Position numbers and translations under genes: made by a program
Origin: Adhaeribacter sp.
GTDB taxonomy: Bacteria > Bacteroidota > Bacteroidia > Cytophagales > Hymenobacteraceae
Assembly (NCBI GenBank): GCA_028288395.1
Contig: JAQBNV010000580.1
Span: 1-8,109, forward strand
Reading direction: 5' to 3'
DNA: 8,109 nucleotides
Part shown: piece after piece, positions 1-6,032 of the stretch
Numbering within the stretch: position 1 is the first letter of the stretch
Layout of the letters: each line of letters starts with the position of its first letter
Notes under the pieces: model-generated
The model's input: the letters and a program-made list of their open reading frames with translations, nothing else
Database searches by the model: none
Told to the model about the DNA's origin: nothing

Positions 1-738
1 AATATTATCGGGATGGAGTTTGTCCTGATTCAGCCGGGCAGCATGGTAGTAGGTAAATTTGAGCCTGTTGTCAGCCGGCCCAAACAAAACCCGCCTGATC
101 GGAGAACACTGCCGGCTTCGGCGTATGCAGTAGCCGACGAAATGGCCCAAAAGGCGGCTCAGCCCGGCTTCCGGGTTACGCTGGATAAGCCGTATTACAT
201 TGGTAAATTCGAGGTTACCCAGGCACAATGGGAAAAAGTAATGGGCAGGAACCCGTCTTTTTTTAAAGGCAATAAAGTAGCAGGCGATGCATCCAAACAC
301 CCGGTCGAAAATATTACCTGGAAAGACGCCCAGCAATTCATTAAAAAACTGAATAAGCTCGACAAAAAGCACCACTACCATTTGCCCACCGAGTTTGAGT
401 GGGAATATGCCGCCCGTGCCGGCGCCGAAGGTGATATTCCGTGGTCCGATATTCAGAAAGTGGCTGTACTAGGTGGAACCACTACCAGTACTATCGGACA
501 AAAGCAACCTAACGCCTGGGGGCTTTACGATATGTTAGGTAATGTATGGGAATGGGTGCAGGATTATTACAACGAAAAAATATTTGCCGACCCAACACCA
601 CCGCGCTCGGGCAAAGCGCACGTGCTAAAAGGTGCCTCCTTTACCGGCGATGTAAAAAATGCCACCTACATGACCCACGCCGCCGGCCCTGGTAACGGCT
701 ATGATATCGGTTTCCGGTTGGTAATGGAGGTGAAGTGA
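1..738 (+). CDS. SUMF1/FGE-sulfatase-fold domain protein, 5' end outside the window
   Basis: The reading frame is open from base 1, and the first visible codons read N-I-I-G-M-E-F-V. This is the usual beginning of the formylglycine-generating-enzyme-like (SUMF1, PF03781) domain, so the ATG at 13 is probably an internal conserved Met and the true start lies upstream. Counting from the first visible codon, family motifs are YIGKFEVTQAQW (66-77), PVENITWKDA (101-110), LPTEFEWEYAARAGA (128-142), NAWGLYDMLGNVWEWVQD (171-188) and the closing GFRL (237-240). The domain reaches the C-terminus. No cysteine occurs in the visible part, whereas true formylglycine-generating enzymes use a pair of C-terminal cysteines to bind copper. 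It is therefore unlikely to activate sulfatases. Other members of the fold act in binding, lipoprotein or oxidative roles (for example GldJ/GldK-like proteins), and the specific role here is unknown. A stretch of about 40 residues between G-S-M-V-V-G and V-T-L-D-K-P is longer than usual. The family call is sure; the function is not. Confidence 0.9.
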   Translation, partial: NIIGMEFVLIQPGSMVVGKFEPVVSRPKQNPPDRRTLPASAYAVADEMAQKAAQPGFRVTLDKPYYIGKFEVTQAQWEKVMGRNPSFFKGNKVAGDASKHPVENITWKDAQQFIKKLNKLDKKHHYHLPTEFEWEYAARAGAEGDIPWSDIQKVAVLGGTTTSTIGQKQPNAWGLYDMLGNVWEWVQDYYNEKIFADPTPPRSGKAHVLKGASFTGDVKNATYMTHAAGPGNGYDIGFRLVMEVK

Positions 739-745
739 GTAGTTT

Positions 746-801
746 TTAGCAATTAGTGAATAGCTATTAGCGGTTAGCTGTTAGCTTTTAAATTTTAGCC
801 T
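746..801. repeat. Degenerate heptamer tandem repeat, consensus TTAGCNN, eight units
   Basis: Just after the stop of the SUMF1-fold gene the sequence divides without gaps into eight seven-base units: TTAGCAA, TTAGTGA, ATAGCTA, TTAGCGG, TTAGCTG, TTAGCTT, TTAAATT and TTAGCCT. The seven bases before it (739-745, GTAGTTT) keep the TAG in register and may be a ninth, decayed unit. Because seven is not a multiple of three, successive TAG triplets fall in different frames, so the block closes all three forward frames. It is not a CRISPR, because units are too short and there are no spacers. No function is known to me. Confidence 0.7.
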
Positions 802-817
802 AGATTATTCATAACCT

Positions 818-922
818 GGCGCAAGTTTAGCGAAGCGTAACTTGTGCCTGTTAATGAAAGGAAGTTTTCAACTTCCGGAAGTCGAAGACTTCCTTTTATA
901 AAACACACCAGTCGAAGACTGG
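818..922. repeat. Cluster of four inverted repeats between the SUMF1-fold and DUF1080 genes
   Basis: Four hairpins follow one another. H1 is 818-848: GGCGCAAG (818-825) pairs with CTTGTGCC (841-848) with one G-T wobble. H2 is 860-876: a 7-bp perfect stem with loop TTC. H3 is 877-893: a 7-bp perfect stem with loop GAA. H4 is 908-922: CCAGTC, loop GAA, GACTGG. H2 and H3 abut, and H2 is the reverse complement of H3 apart from one paired substitution, so 854-899 is also one near-palindrome of 46 bases centred between 876 and 877. GTCGAAGACT occurs twice, at 881-890 and 911-920. H3 is followed by TTTTATAA, so it could also terminate transcription of the SUMF1-fold gene. It resembles REP-like intergenic repeats, but identity with any named family cannot be shown from this window. 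Confidence 0.75.
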
Positions 923-986
923 CGCGAGCAGGATTGGCGAAAAGTTATCGGCCATTTATTACTTAAAACTTATTACTAAAAAGCCT

Positions 987-1688
987 TTGAAACTACTCCT
1001 GAACCTGCTTTTACTTTTGCTGTTAACCAATTGCACCGTGGCCCAGATTCCGGCTGGCTTTAAACAGATATTTAACGGCAAGAATTTAAAAGGCTGGCAC
1101 ATCAGCCGCACCACCCACCAGGGCACCACGCCAGGTGTACGGGTAGAAGATGGCGCCATCGTATTAACGCAGCAGCCATTCGGGCAGGGCGGTGTGTTGT
1201 TGTCGGATAAAAAATACAAGAATTTTGAATTGTATCTCGAAGCTAAAATCGATTCTTTTACCAACGGCGGTATATTTATCCGGTCCTCCGAAAGCGGTAT
1301 TGCTTACCAGATTGAACTGGATGATGCCGCCAACAGTACCGGCAATTTATTGGGCGAACGGATGCCGGTAAGCAAAAGCATGCAAGCTACCGACCGGGCC
1401 AAAGTATGGCGGCCCAACGACTGGAATTCTTTCCGGATACGCATGGTAGGTGATATTCCGCGTATTACCCTCTGGATTAACGGCGTGCAGATGTGGGACG
1501 TTAAGCAACCCAGGAATGATTTCACTGCCGGAGCAACCACTGGTATGATAGGTTTTCAATCGCATTGGACTACCTTGTACTCGCCCGCGCAACTTGGCTG
1601 GAATATTTTGGATTCCTGGGCACCTGGGGCTATGCACCGCTTCCGGAATATTGCCATCAAAGAATTACCAGATGATTTGAAAGAATAG
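987..1688 (+). CDS. DUF1080 protein (3-keto-disaccharide hydrolase family), exported
   Basis: This 233-residue protein is a single DUF1080 domain (PF06439, a concanavalin-like fold named 3-keto-disaccharide hydrolase) behind a signal sequence. Family hallmarks are IFNGKNLKGW (28-37), a GGIFIRS strand (94-100), YQIELDD (107-113), WNSFRI (146-151), IGFQSH (188-193) and the final RFRNIAIKEL (218-227). The start is TTG at 987: no in-frame ATG exists before about residue 126, and starting here gives a clean export signal of Met-Lys followed by a Leu-rich core. Two readings of that signal are possible. L-T-N-C at 13-16 is an imperfect lipobox, so it may be a lipoprotein; T-V-A-Q at 17-20 is a typical Bacteroidota signal peptidase I end. 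Characterised relatives act on oxidised (3-keto) sugars or glycosides, but no substrate can be read from this sequence. It lies 248 bases after the SUMF1-fold gene and converges on the receptor gene. Confidence 0.9.
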   Translation: MKLLLNLLLLLLLTNCTVAQIPAGFKQIFNGKNLKGWHISRTTHQGTTPGVRVEDGAIVLTQQPFGQGGVLLSDKKYKNFELYLEAKIDSFTNGGIFIRSSESGIAYQIELDDAANSTGNLLGERMPVSKSMQATDRAKVWRPNDWNSFRIRMVGDIPRITLWINGVQMWDVKQPRNDFTAGATTGMIGFQSHWTTLYSPAQLGWNILDSWAPGAMHRFRNIAIKELPDDLKE

Positions 1689-1754
1689 TATTTGATTATC
1701 GCCTAGGTTGTCCGGCTTCCTAATATTGGGTTGGATCTAGGTAAATATTCCGGA

Positions 1755-1805
1755 ATCAAAAAGAAACCTCACCGGCCCTAAAGACCGGTGAGGTTTCTTT
1801 TTGAT
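1755..1805. terminator. Bidirectional rho-independent terminator with 21-bp perfect stem
   Basis: Bases 1755-1775 pair perfectly with 1785-1805 around a nine-base loop (1776-1784). The GC-rich part CCTCACCGG / CCGGTGAGG is flanked by an A run on the left and a T run on the right, so each strand has a stem ending in U's. It sits between the convergent stops of the DUF1080 gene (1688) and the receptor gene (1819) and can terminate both. Confidence 0.95.
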
Positions 1806-1818
1806 AAATAATTATTCC

Positions 1819-4257
1819 TTAATTGCCGCCGGCGCGGTTCAATTCTTCCAGGTTGGTATTGCGTTTTTTAGCTTCGAACTGGCTGCCTTTGTTAAAGCGG
1901 TAGCGCAGGTTAAAACGTACGCTTTGCTGCCCGAAATATTGGTTAAACTCATTAATATTACTGTTGTAGTTGGCTTTGCCGATTATCCGGCGGGTCCGGA
2001 AAATATCTGTTACATTTAAACTGGCTTCAAGTTTATCCGTCAGGAAAGTTTTCGTAAGACCGGCATCCAGGCCCCAGTTAGCAGATATTTTGTATAAACC
2101 ATACGCCGAGGCTCCCTGGTAAACGCCATTTAATTCCAGCCGATAATTTTTAGGCAACTGAATATTGTTTGTAGACTGAGCGTAGAAGAAGAGTTGCTCG
2201 TTGCGTATGGCCTTTTCATGCATCATAATGGTGTAATCCTGGTGCGATAAGGTCAGGTTGTTGCTGATATCCCATTTAGAGGAGACTTTTATTGGAGCCA
2301 CCAGGGTTGCGCTTATATCTTTAAACTCGTCTACGTTGCGTTGCTGGAAAACGGTAATTCGGGTTTCTACAAACTGCTCCGGTATTTCGGCCATAAAGTC
2401 TTTGGTAATAGCATAACCCAAAGTCAGGTTATAGGTATTTTTAATCATTTGCACTAACTGGAACGAGTTGGTGTATTGCGGCCGCAAATATGGGTTTCCG
2501 CTGGCGTAAGTATATTTATCGAGGTAAAATACGAAGGGGTTCAGGGATTCGTACCGGGGGCGGTTAATCCGGCGGCTGTAGTTATAAGTAACCTGGTAAT
2601 CTTTGTTTACTTTCTGGGTAATAAACAGGCTCGGAAATAAATTTAAATAATTACGGGCATTGGTAGAATCTGTGGTAACCGAGTAACCTTCGGCATCGGT
2701 TTTCTCGGCCCGTAAACCGGCCTGCACCTTGAACTTTTCGCCCAGGTTAGTACTGAAGTTAGCGTAGCCGGCAAAAATATTCTCTTTGTAAATAAAATGG
2801 TTGCTCTTTCTCAAATCCAGGCTTTTTACTTCATCGGGATAATTAAAAAACTTCAGGTCGCTGTCGGAGGTTACGTGGCTGGCTTTGGCGCCTAGCTCAA
2901 ACTTGGTATTTTTATTAAGCGGTTTAACAAAATCTACTTTGGCCGAATAAATATTAAACATAGGTCTGTTTTCGCTGGTTAATAAATCCAGGCGGCCTAA
3001 GCTGGAGTCTGTTACTTTTTTGGTATAGTTAATAAATTCGGCTTCGCGTTTGTCATGCAGGGCTACATAATCTAAATCGGCAGTGAGCGTAGTGCCGGCA
3101 GTATCTAATTTGCCGGAATAATGCGCGTTAAAAGTGGTATTGTAAAAACTGCCGTTAATCAGGTTGGTAGCGCTGGTTAAAGAGTCCTGCTGCACATTGC
3201 CGTTGCGCAGGTAAGTTTCGGTCCGGAAATCGTTATCGGCCCGGAACAGCATCAAGTTAGCCATTACACCTATACTGTGTTTTTTATTTATATCGTAATC
3301 GGTACCTAAGCGCAGCGTCGGAATATCGCGGATGCCTTCTTCGCGGGCTTCCTGGTCGAAACTGGTGCTGCGTTCTTCGCCATTAAACAAGCGGGTAAAG
3401 GTAGCAATGCGCAACTGAGTCCGGCGAGCCACATCTAAATTGGCAAAAGAATTCCACTTGCCTTTTTTGTAGTTAATATTGCCGCCGCCCGAAAACCCCT
3501 GCAGGCCATTGTTCTGGAGGCCACCGTAAACGCTGCCGTTAATGCCGGTCAGGTCGTTTTTCTTCAGGTTAATATTTATAATACCGGCCGTGCCTTCGGC
3601 ATCGTATTTGGCCGAAGGGTTGGAAATTATTTCCAAATCTTTCAGGTTCTCCGCCGACATGCCCTGCAGCATGGTTTGCAGTTCTTTACCCGATAAATAA
3701 GTCAGTTTGCCGTCGAGCATAATCCGGATGCCTGATTTGCCGTTCAGCTGAATATTGCCATCCTGATCAATAAACACGCCTGGCGATTTGGCCAGTACAT
3801 CGTACGCCGTGCTGCCGGCCGCCCGGGCGGTTCCTTCCACACTCACCACCATCTTGTCGGCCTCTTGCGTAATGGTAGGGCGCAGGGCTTGTACTTTTAC
3901 CTCTGCTAATTGTTTGGTGTTTTCTTTCAAGGTAAGGGTGCCAAAGTCTCTGGAAAAGTTTTCGCCGGTTACTTCAAAAGGCGGCGTATTAGTCGAGGCA
4001 AATCCAATTAAACTGATGCGAAGTAAATATTTGCCGGCGGGTGGGTTTTTAATGGCAAAGCTGCCCGCAGCTGCTGTAGTTGCACCGGTAACCGCTGCGG
4101 AATCGGAGGTGCGTAATACCGCCACATTGGCAAAGCCAACAGGATTGCCTTTGGTGTCCTGCAGTATACCGGAAAGTGTGCCATTTGCCTGCGCATTTAC
4201 GAGGTGGGTGGACGCCAGAAAAAAGAATAAAATTAAGCTGCGATACCAGTTATTCAT
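1819..4257 (-). CDS. Outer membrane beta-barrel protein, TonB-dependent-receptor-like
   Basis: This 812-residue protein begins with a signal peptide (hydrophobic core at about 8-19, cleavage near V-N-A-Q at 20-23). A carboxypeptidase-regulatory-like beta-sandwich follows at about 26-112 (LSGILQDTKGNPVGFANVAV; then GKYLLRISLIGF). A plug domain covers about 135-235, with SPGVFIDQDGNIQLNGKSGI, the strand IRIMLDGKLTYLSGKEL, and NPSAKYDAEGTAGIININLKK. The remainder alternates aromatic beta strands typical of an outer membrane barrel of the OMP_b-brl_3 type (PF14905), for example SRRINRPRYESLNPFVFYLD and GNPYLRPQYTNSFQL. The last strand, SVRFNLRYRF, precedes a charged tail ending in N. Length fits the family. 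It differs from SusC in lacking an adjacent susD, so it is best described as a stand-alone receptor of unknown ligand. A TonB box was not identified with confidence. No TAnnTTTG promoter is evident immediately upstream; the leader is A-rich with no Shine-Dalgarno, as usual for the phylum. Confidence 0.92.
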   Translation of the reverse strand: MNNWYRSLILFFFLASTHLVNAQANGTLSGILQDTKGNPVGFANVAVLRTSDSAAVTGATTAAAGSFAIKNPPAGKYLLRISLIGFASTNTPPFEVTGENFSRDFGTLTLKENTKQLAEVKVQALRPTITQEADKMVVSVEGTARAAGSTAYDVLAKSPGVFIDQDGNIQLNGKSGIRIMLDGKLTYLSGKELQTMLQGMSAENLKDLEIISNPSAKYDAEGTAGIININLKKNDLTGINGSVYGGLQNNGLQGFSGGGNINYKKGKWNSFANLDVARRTQLRIATFTRLFNGEERSTSFDQEAREEGIRDIPTLRLGTDYDINKKHSIGVMANLMLFRADNDFRTETYLRNGNVQQDSLTSATNLINGSFYNTTFNAHYSGKLDTAGTTLTADLDYVALHDKREAEFINYTKKVTDSSLGRLDLLTSENRPMFNIYSAKVDFVKPLNKNTKFELGAKASHVTSDSDLKFFNYPDEVKSLDLRKSNHFIYKENIFAGYANFSTNLGEKFKVQAGLRAEKTDAEGYSVTTDSTNARNYLNLFPSLFITQKVNKDYQVTYNYSRRINRPRYESLNPFVFYLDKYTYASGNPYLRPQYTNSFQLVQMIKNTYNLTLGYAITKDFMAEIPEQFVETRITVFQQRNVDEFKDISATLVAPIKVSSKWDISNNLTLSHQDYTIMMHEKAIRNEQLFFYAQSTNNIQLPKNYRLELNGVYQGASAYGLYKISANWGLDAGLTKTFLTDKLEASLNVTDIFRTRRIIGKANYNSNINEFNQYFGQQSVRFNLRYRFNKGSQFEAKKRNTNLEELNRAGGN

Positions 4258-5013
4258 AGTTGTTTTTGTTCAGATTGAGGTAAAATTTATTTAGATGAGC
4301 TTAGCTATTTTCTATTATACCAGCATTGTGCCCTATGATAAACCATTGTATTTCTGTTGTTTAGCTGGTGTTTTTTTGCTTATTTGTGTTCGGAAACAGT
4401 ACACTCTCCGTTCGTTATCGAACAATGGCTGCGGGCAATAATCTACTGCCATATTATTGTGTTTCGGCTTCGACCAAGGTAATTGGCTGGCGCTAAATAG
4501 ATGCGGCCAAGGAAGCAGGCGTTGCCTGATTAGATTAATATTTAAACTTATCCGGTTCTTTCTGCTAGTTGGGCAGGCACACTTCTCTTCTATTAAAAAG
4601 TTACATCTTAGCTGCATAAATATTAAGCTGGGATTTTGCTTTAAATAATGGGCGACAAAACCAGAACCGCCTACCATTTCTATTATTTATGATGCAATTA
4701 TCCGTTACCTGGTCGGCAACTAAAAGTCAAAAAGGCTGAATAGCATATATATGGGGGCGAATGGCCAATATTGCGGGCTGAATTGCCGGCAGATAAGATG
4801 TTTTTTGCCCTAGACAGACCCTGTATTAAGCGCGGCGGTTTGTGGCGAAAGGAAAGGTTAGTGTTAGGTATCCATATAAAAGCTGAGACTTTTATTAAAT
4901 ATTGTGCTGGTGTAAAGTAGCTTTGCCCGGTATGCCGGATTCCAGTAGCGGTTTTAGCGGCAGAAGAAAAATTGACAGGAATGTATTAGCGGGAGGTCTG
5001 CTAAAAAAGGGCA
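4258..5013. other. Intergenic region without a convincing gene, upstream of the receptor gene
   Basis: About 756 bases separate the receptor start from the terminator of the next gene. Two overlapping reading frames occur (4333-4677 on -, 4457-4648 on +), but neither has recognisable domain motifs, a signal peptide or a good leader, and their products look like random translation (many Cys, Arg and His with no pattern). A small perfect hairpin, GTTCG-TTAT-CGAAC, lies at 4410-4423. No tRNA, rRNA, CRISPR or insertion sequence was recognised. The region must include the receptor promoter, but a clear -7 TAnnTTTG box was not found. Confidence 0.5.
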
Positions 5014-5041
5014 TAAAAAAACCTGCCTTGGAGCAGGTTTT
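5014..5041 (-). terminator. Rho-independent terminator of the small exported protein gene
   Basis: Bases 5018-5026 (AAAACCTGC) pair with 5033-5041 (GCAGGTTTT) around a six-base loop. Read on the minus strand, the hairpin is followed by a run of seven T's (5021 down to 5015), an ideal intrinsic terminator 36 bases beyond the stop at 5078. Confidence 0.9.
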
Positions 5042-5077
5042 CGTTTGTTTTGTGTGTCGTTTAATTAAGGGAAGTTA

Positions 5078-5413
5078 TTAGTTGGTTTTAATCAGCGCTA
5101 CAAAGCTCTCGGATTGTTTTGGTGATAAAACAGCTACTACATTTTTTTGGTATTCTTCTTCTACTGCCATTAACTTCTTGGTCCGCATTTCTGCATCGTT
5201 GGCATACATTTCGTTTATTTCTTTAGCCGCAATAAGTTTTTCCAGGGTATAAGCCTTTACTCTGATATATTCCTGCTCGTTCAAACCAATTTTTTGGGCT
5301 AACTGACGAGTGTTTTCAGTCGCTTTAGACCTGATTTGCTCTGGGGTATCCTGGGCAGCTTGAGCAGAAACTAAGACTAAAAGTAAAAAGGCGGAAGTAA
5401 ATAGTTTTTTCAT
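5078..5413 (-). CDS. Small exported protein, possibly Spy/CpxP (LTXXQ)-like
   Basis: This 111-residue protein has an N-terminal signal peptide: MKKLF, a hydrophobic core at about 6-15, and an A-x-A site at 17-19, so the mature protein starts near residue 20. The mature part is Lys/Glu/Gln-rich and predicted all-helical. It contains LNEQE (44-48) and LSPKQ (96-100) about 50 residues apart, separated by a helix carrying Y70 and Y89. This layout resembles the paired LTxxQ-type motifs of Spy/CpxP periplasmic proteins and the many short secreted proteins of that style in Cytophagales. The match is by layout only and no family hit is claimed. If correct, it would be a periplasmic chaperone or envelope-stress factor. 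The gene stands alone, with its own terminator downstream and a long AT-rich upstream region. The ATG is preceded by an A/T-rich leader without Shine-Dalgarno. That it is a real gene is likely; its function is tentative. Confidence 0.8.
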   Translation of the reverse strand: MKKLFTSAFLLLVLVSAQAAQDTPEQIRSKATENTRQLAQKIGLNEQEYIRVKAYTLEKLIAAKEINEMYANDAEMRTKKLMAVEEEYQKNVVAVLSPKQSESFVALIKTN

Positions 5414-5543
5414 TTTGGTATAAGTTTTTGTATATAAAATTTTGTTTAGATTTTGATTACTGAATTTTTAATTCCTTCTTTTATAGACGTAATTAAATAT
5501 ATGCAATTATATATGATTAAGCTCACATAAAAAAATATTATGA

Positions 5544-5573
5544 CAAAAATAAATTTAAAATATTTTTTCGAAT
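5544..5573 (-). promoter_or_regulatory. Candidate Bacteroidota-type promoter for the small exported protein gene
   Basis: On the minus strand, TATTTTTG (5551 to 5544) matches the Bacteroidota -7 consensus TAnnTTTG. It is preceded after 18 bases by TTCG (5573-5570), one mismatch from the -33 element TTTG. The implied leader would be about 125 bases. The region is very AT-rich, so a chance match is quite possible. Confidence 0.3.
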
Positions 5574-5602
5574 AATACCATTAAGCAGTAATGTGTATAA
5601 TA

Positions 5603-5648
5603 TTCCAAAAACTGGAAAATTTCCAGATTGAAAATAGCCCATTATGGG
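5603..5648. promoter_or_regulatory. Pair of short palindromes, possible operator sites
   Basis: Three half-sites, TTCCA (5603-5607), TGGAA (5613-5617) and TTCCA (5621-5625), build two overlapping inverted repeats. One of these extends to the perfect 15-base palindrome CTGGAAAATTTCCAG at 5612-5626. A second palindrome, CCCATTATGGG, lies at 5638-5648, with its centre 24 bases from the first. They sit about 30-100 bases upstream of the candidate promoter of the small exported protein. No regulator is encoded nearby, so an operator role is inference only. Confidence 0.35.
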
Positions 5649-5903
5649 TGTAAATAGTGCCATTATAAATTTATTAAATGTTTGATAAACAATGTGCTAC
5701 TTATGCGATGATGGTTTATATACGTTTATTAATATATATAAGTTATTCTTTGTATTATATTTTTATTAAATCAGAATAGATTATCTCTTCCAGAGCCTTG
5801 ATCTCAAATGATTTATAAAATACAACTTCCCATTTTTTGTAATAGAAGCCGTTAAATTCCGGACGAGGGCGTATAGGGTAATATTTATTTCTGCATTCCG
5901 ACT

Positions 5904-5944
5904 TATATAAAAGGAACAGCGAGCCGGGCCGTTTCTTTTATATA
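5904..5944. terminator. Long hairpin, possible bidirectional terminator
   Basis: Bases 5904-5920 pair with 5928-5944: ten perfect pairs (TATATAAAAG / CTTTTATATA), then one G-T wobble, three pairs, one A-C mismatch and two pairs, around a seven-base loop. Each arm carries a T-rich run, which resembles a terminator whose tract is folded into the stem. It lies about 90 bases beyond the dgt stop on the minus strand. No plus-strand gene ends here, so dgt termination is the likeliest job; a structured RNA is an alternative. Confidence 0.5.
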
Positions 5945-5974
5945 TGATGTTTGATAGTGCTGGGTAAAATAAAT

Positions 5975-6012
5975 TCCGGCAGCTAAAATCAGGGCAGATT
6001 ATATCTGCCGGA
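5975..6012 (-). terminator. Alternative hairpins just downstream of dgt
   Basis: TCCGGCAG (5975-5982) pairs with CTGCCGGA (6005-6012), giving 8 bp. The inner GGCAGAT (5993-5999) pairs with ATCTGCC (6003-6009) around a three-base loop. The two share bases 6005-6009 and cannot form together. On the minus strand the larger stem is followed by ATTTATTTT, a weak U tract, about 20 bases beyond the dgt stop, so a terminator is plausible. Confidence 0.45.
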
Positions 6013-6032
6013 TCATGTAGACCAAGCGGTTA

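Larger units (their letters stand above)
5414..5903. other. AT-rich intergenic stretch between the small exported protein and dgt regions
   Basis: No gene was recognised here. The stretch is visibly much richer in A and T than the neighbouring genes, with several TATATA runs (around 5509-5516 and 5731-5741). Apart from the candidate promoter and the palindromes listed separately, it holds a 23-codon frame at 5708-5779 that I do not accept as a gene. No tRNA, CRISPR or mobile-element end was seen. Confidence 0.5.

Noticed and set aside
739..922. Possible CRISPR array
   Set aside because: The repeat units are 7 bases or short hairpins with no regular unique spacers, and no cas gene is present.
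987..4257. Polysaccharide utilisation locus
   Set aside because: The receptor lacks a SusD neighbour, is convergent with the DUF1080 gene, and no glycoside hydrolase or sugar sensor is present in the window.
3788..4294. Long plus-strand frame over the 5' part of the receptor gene
   Set aside because: It is a mirror of the receptor coding sequence, whose domains on the minus strand are unmistakable; the plus-strand product has no coherent family pattern.
4457..4648. Plus-strand reading frame of 63 codons in the same gap
   Set aside because: It overlaps the frame above, has no recognisable leader or domain, and its product has no export or structural pattern.
4333..4677. Minus-strand reading frame of 114 codons in the gap upstream of the receptor
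   Set aside because: The product shows no family motif, signal peptide or regular pattern, overlaps another frame on the opposite strand, and reads like random translation of non-coding DNA.
5708..5779. A 23-codon frame encoding a hydrophobic Ile/Tyr/Leu-rich peptide
   Set aside because: Such a composition is expected from any frame through a very AT-rich stretch; there is no ribosome site and no supporting context such as an antitoxin RNA.
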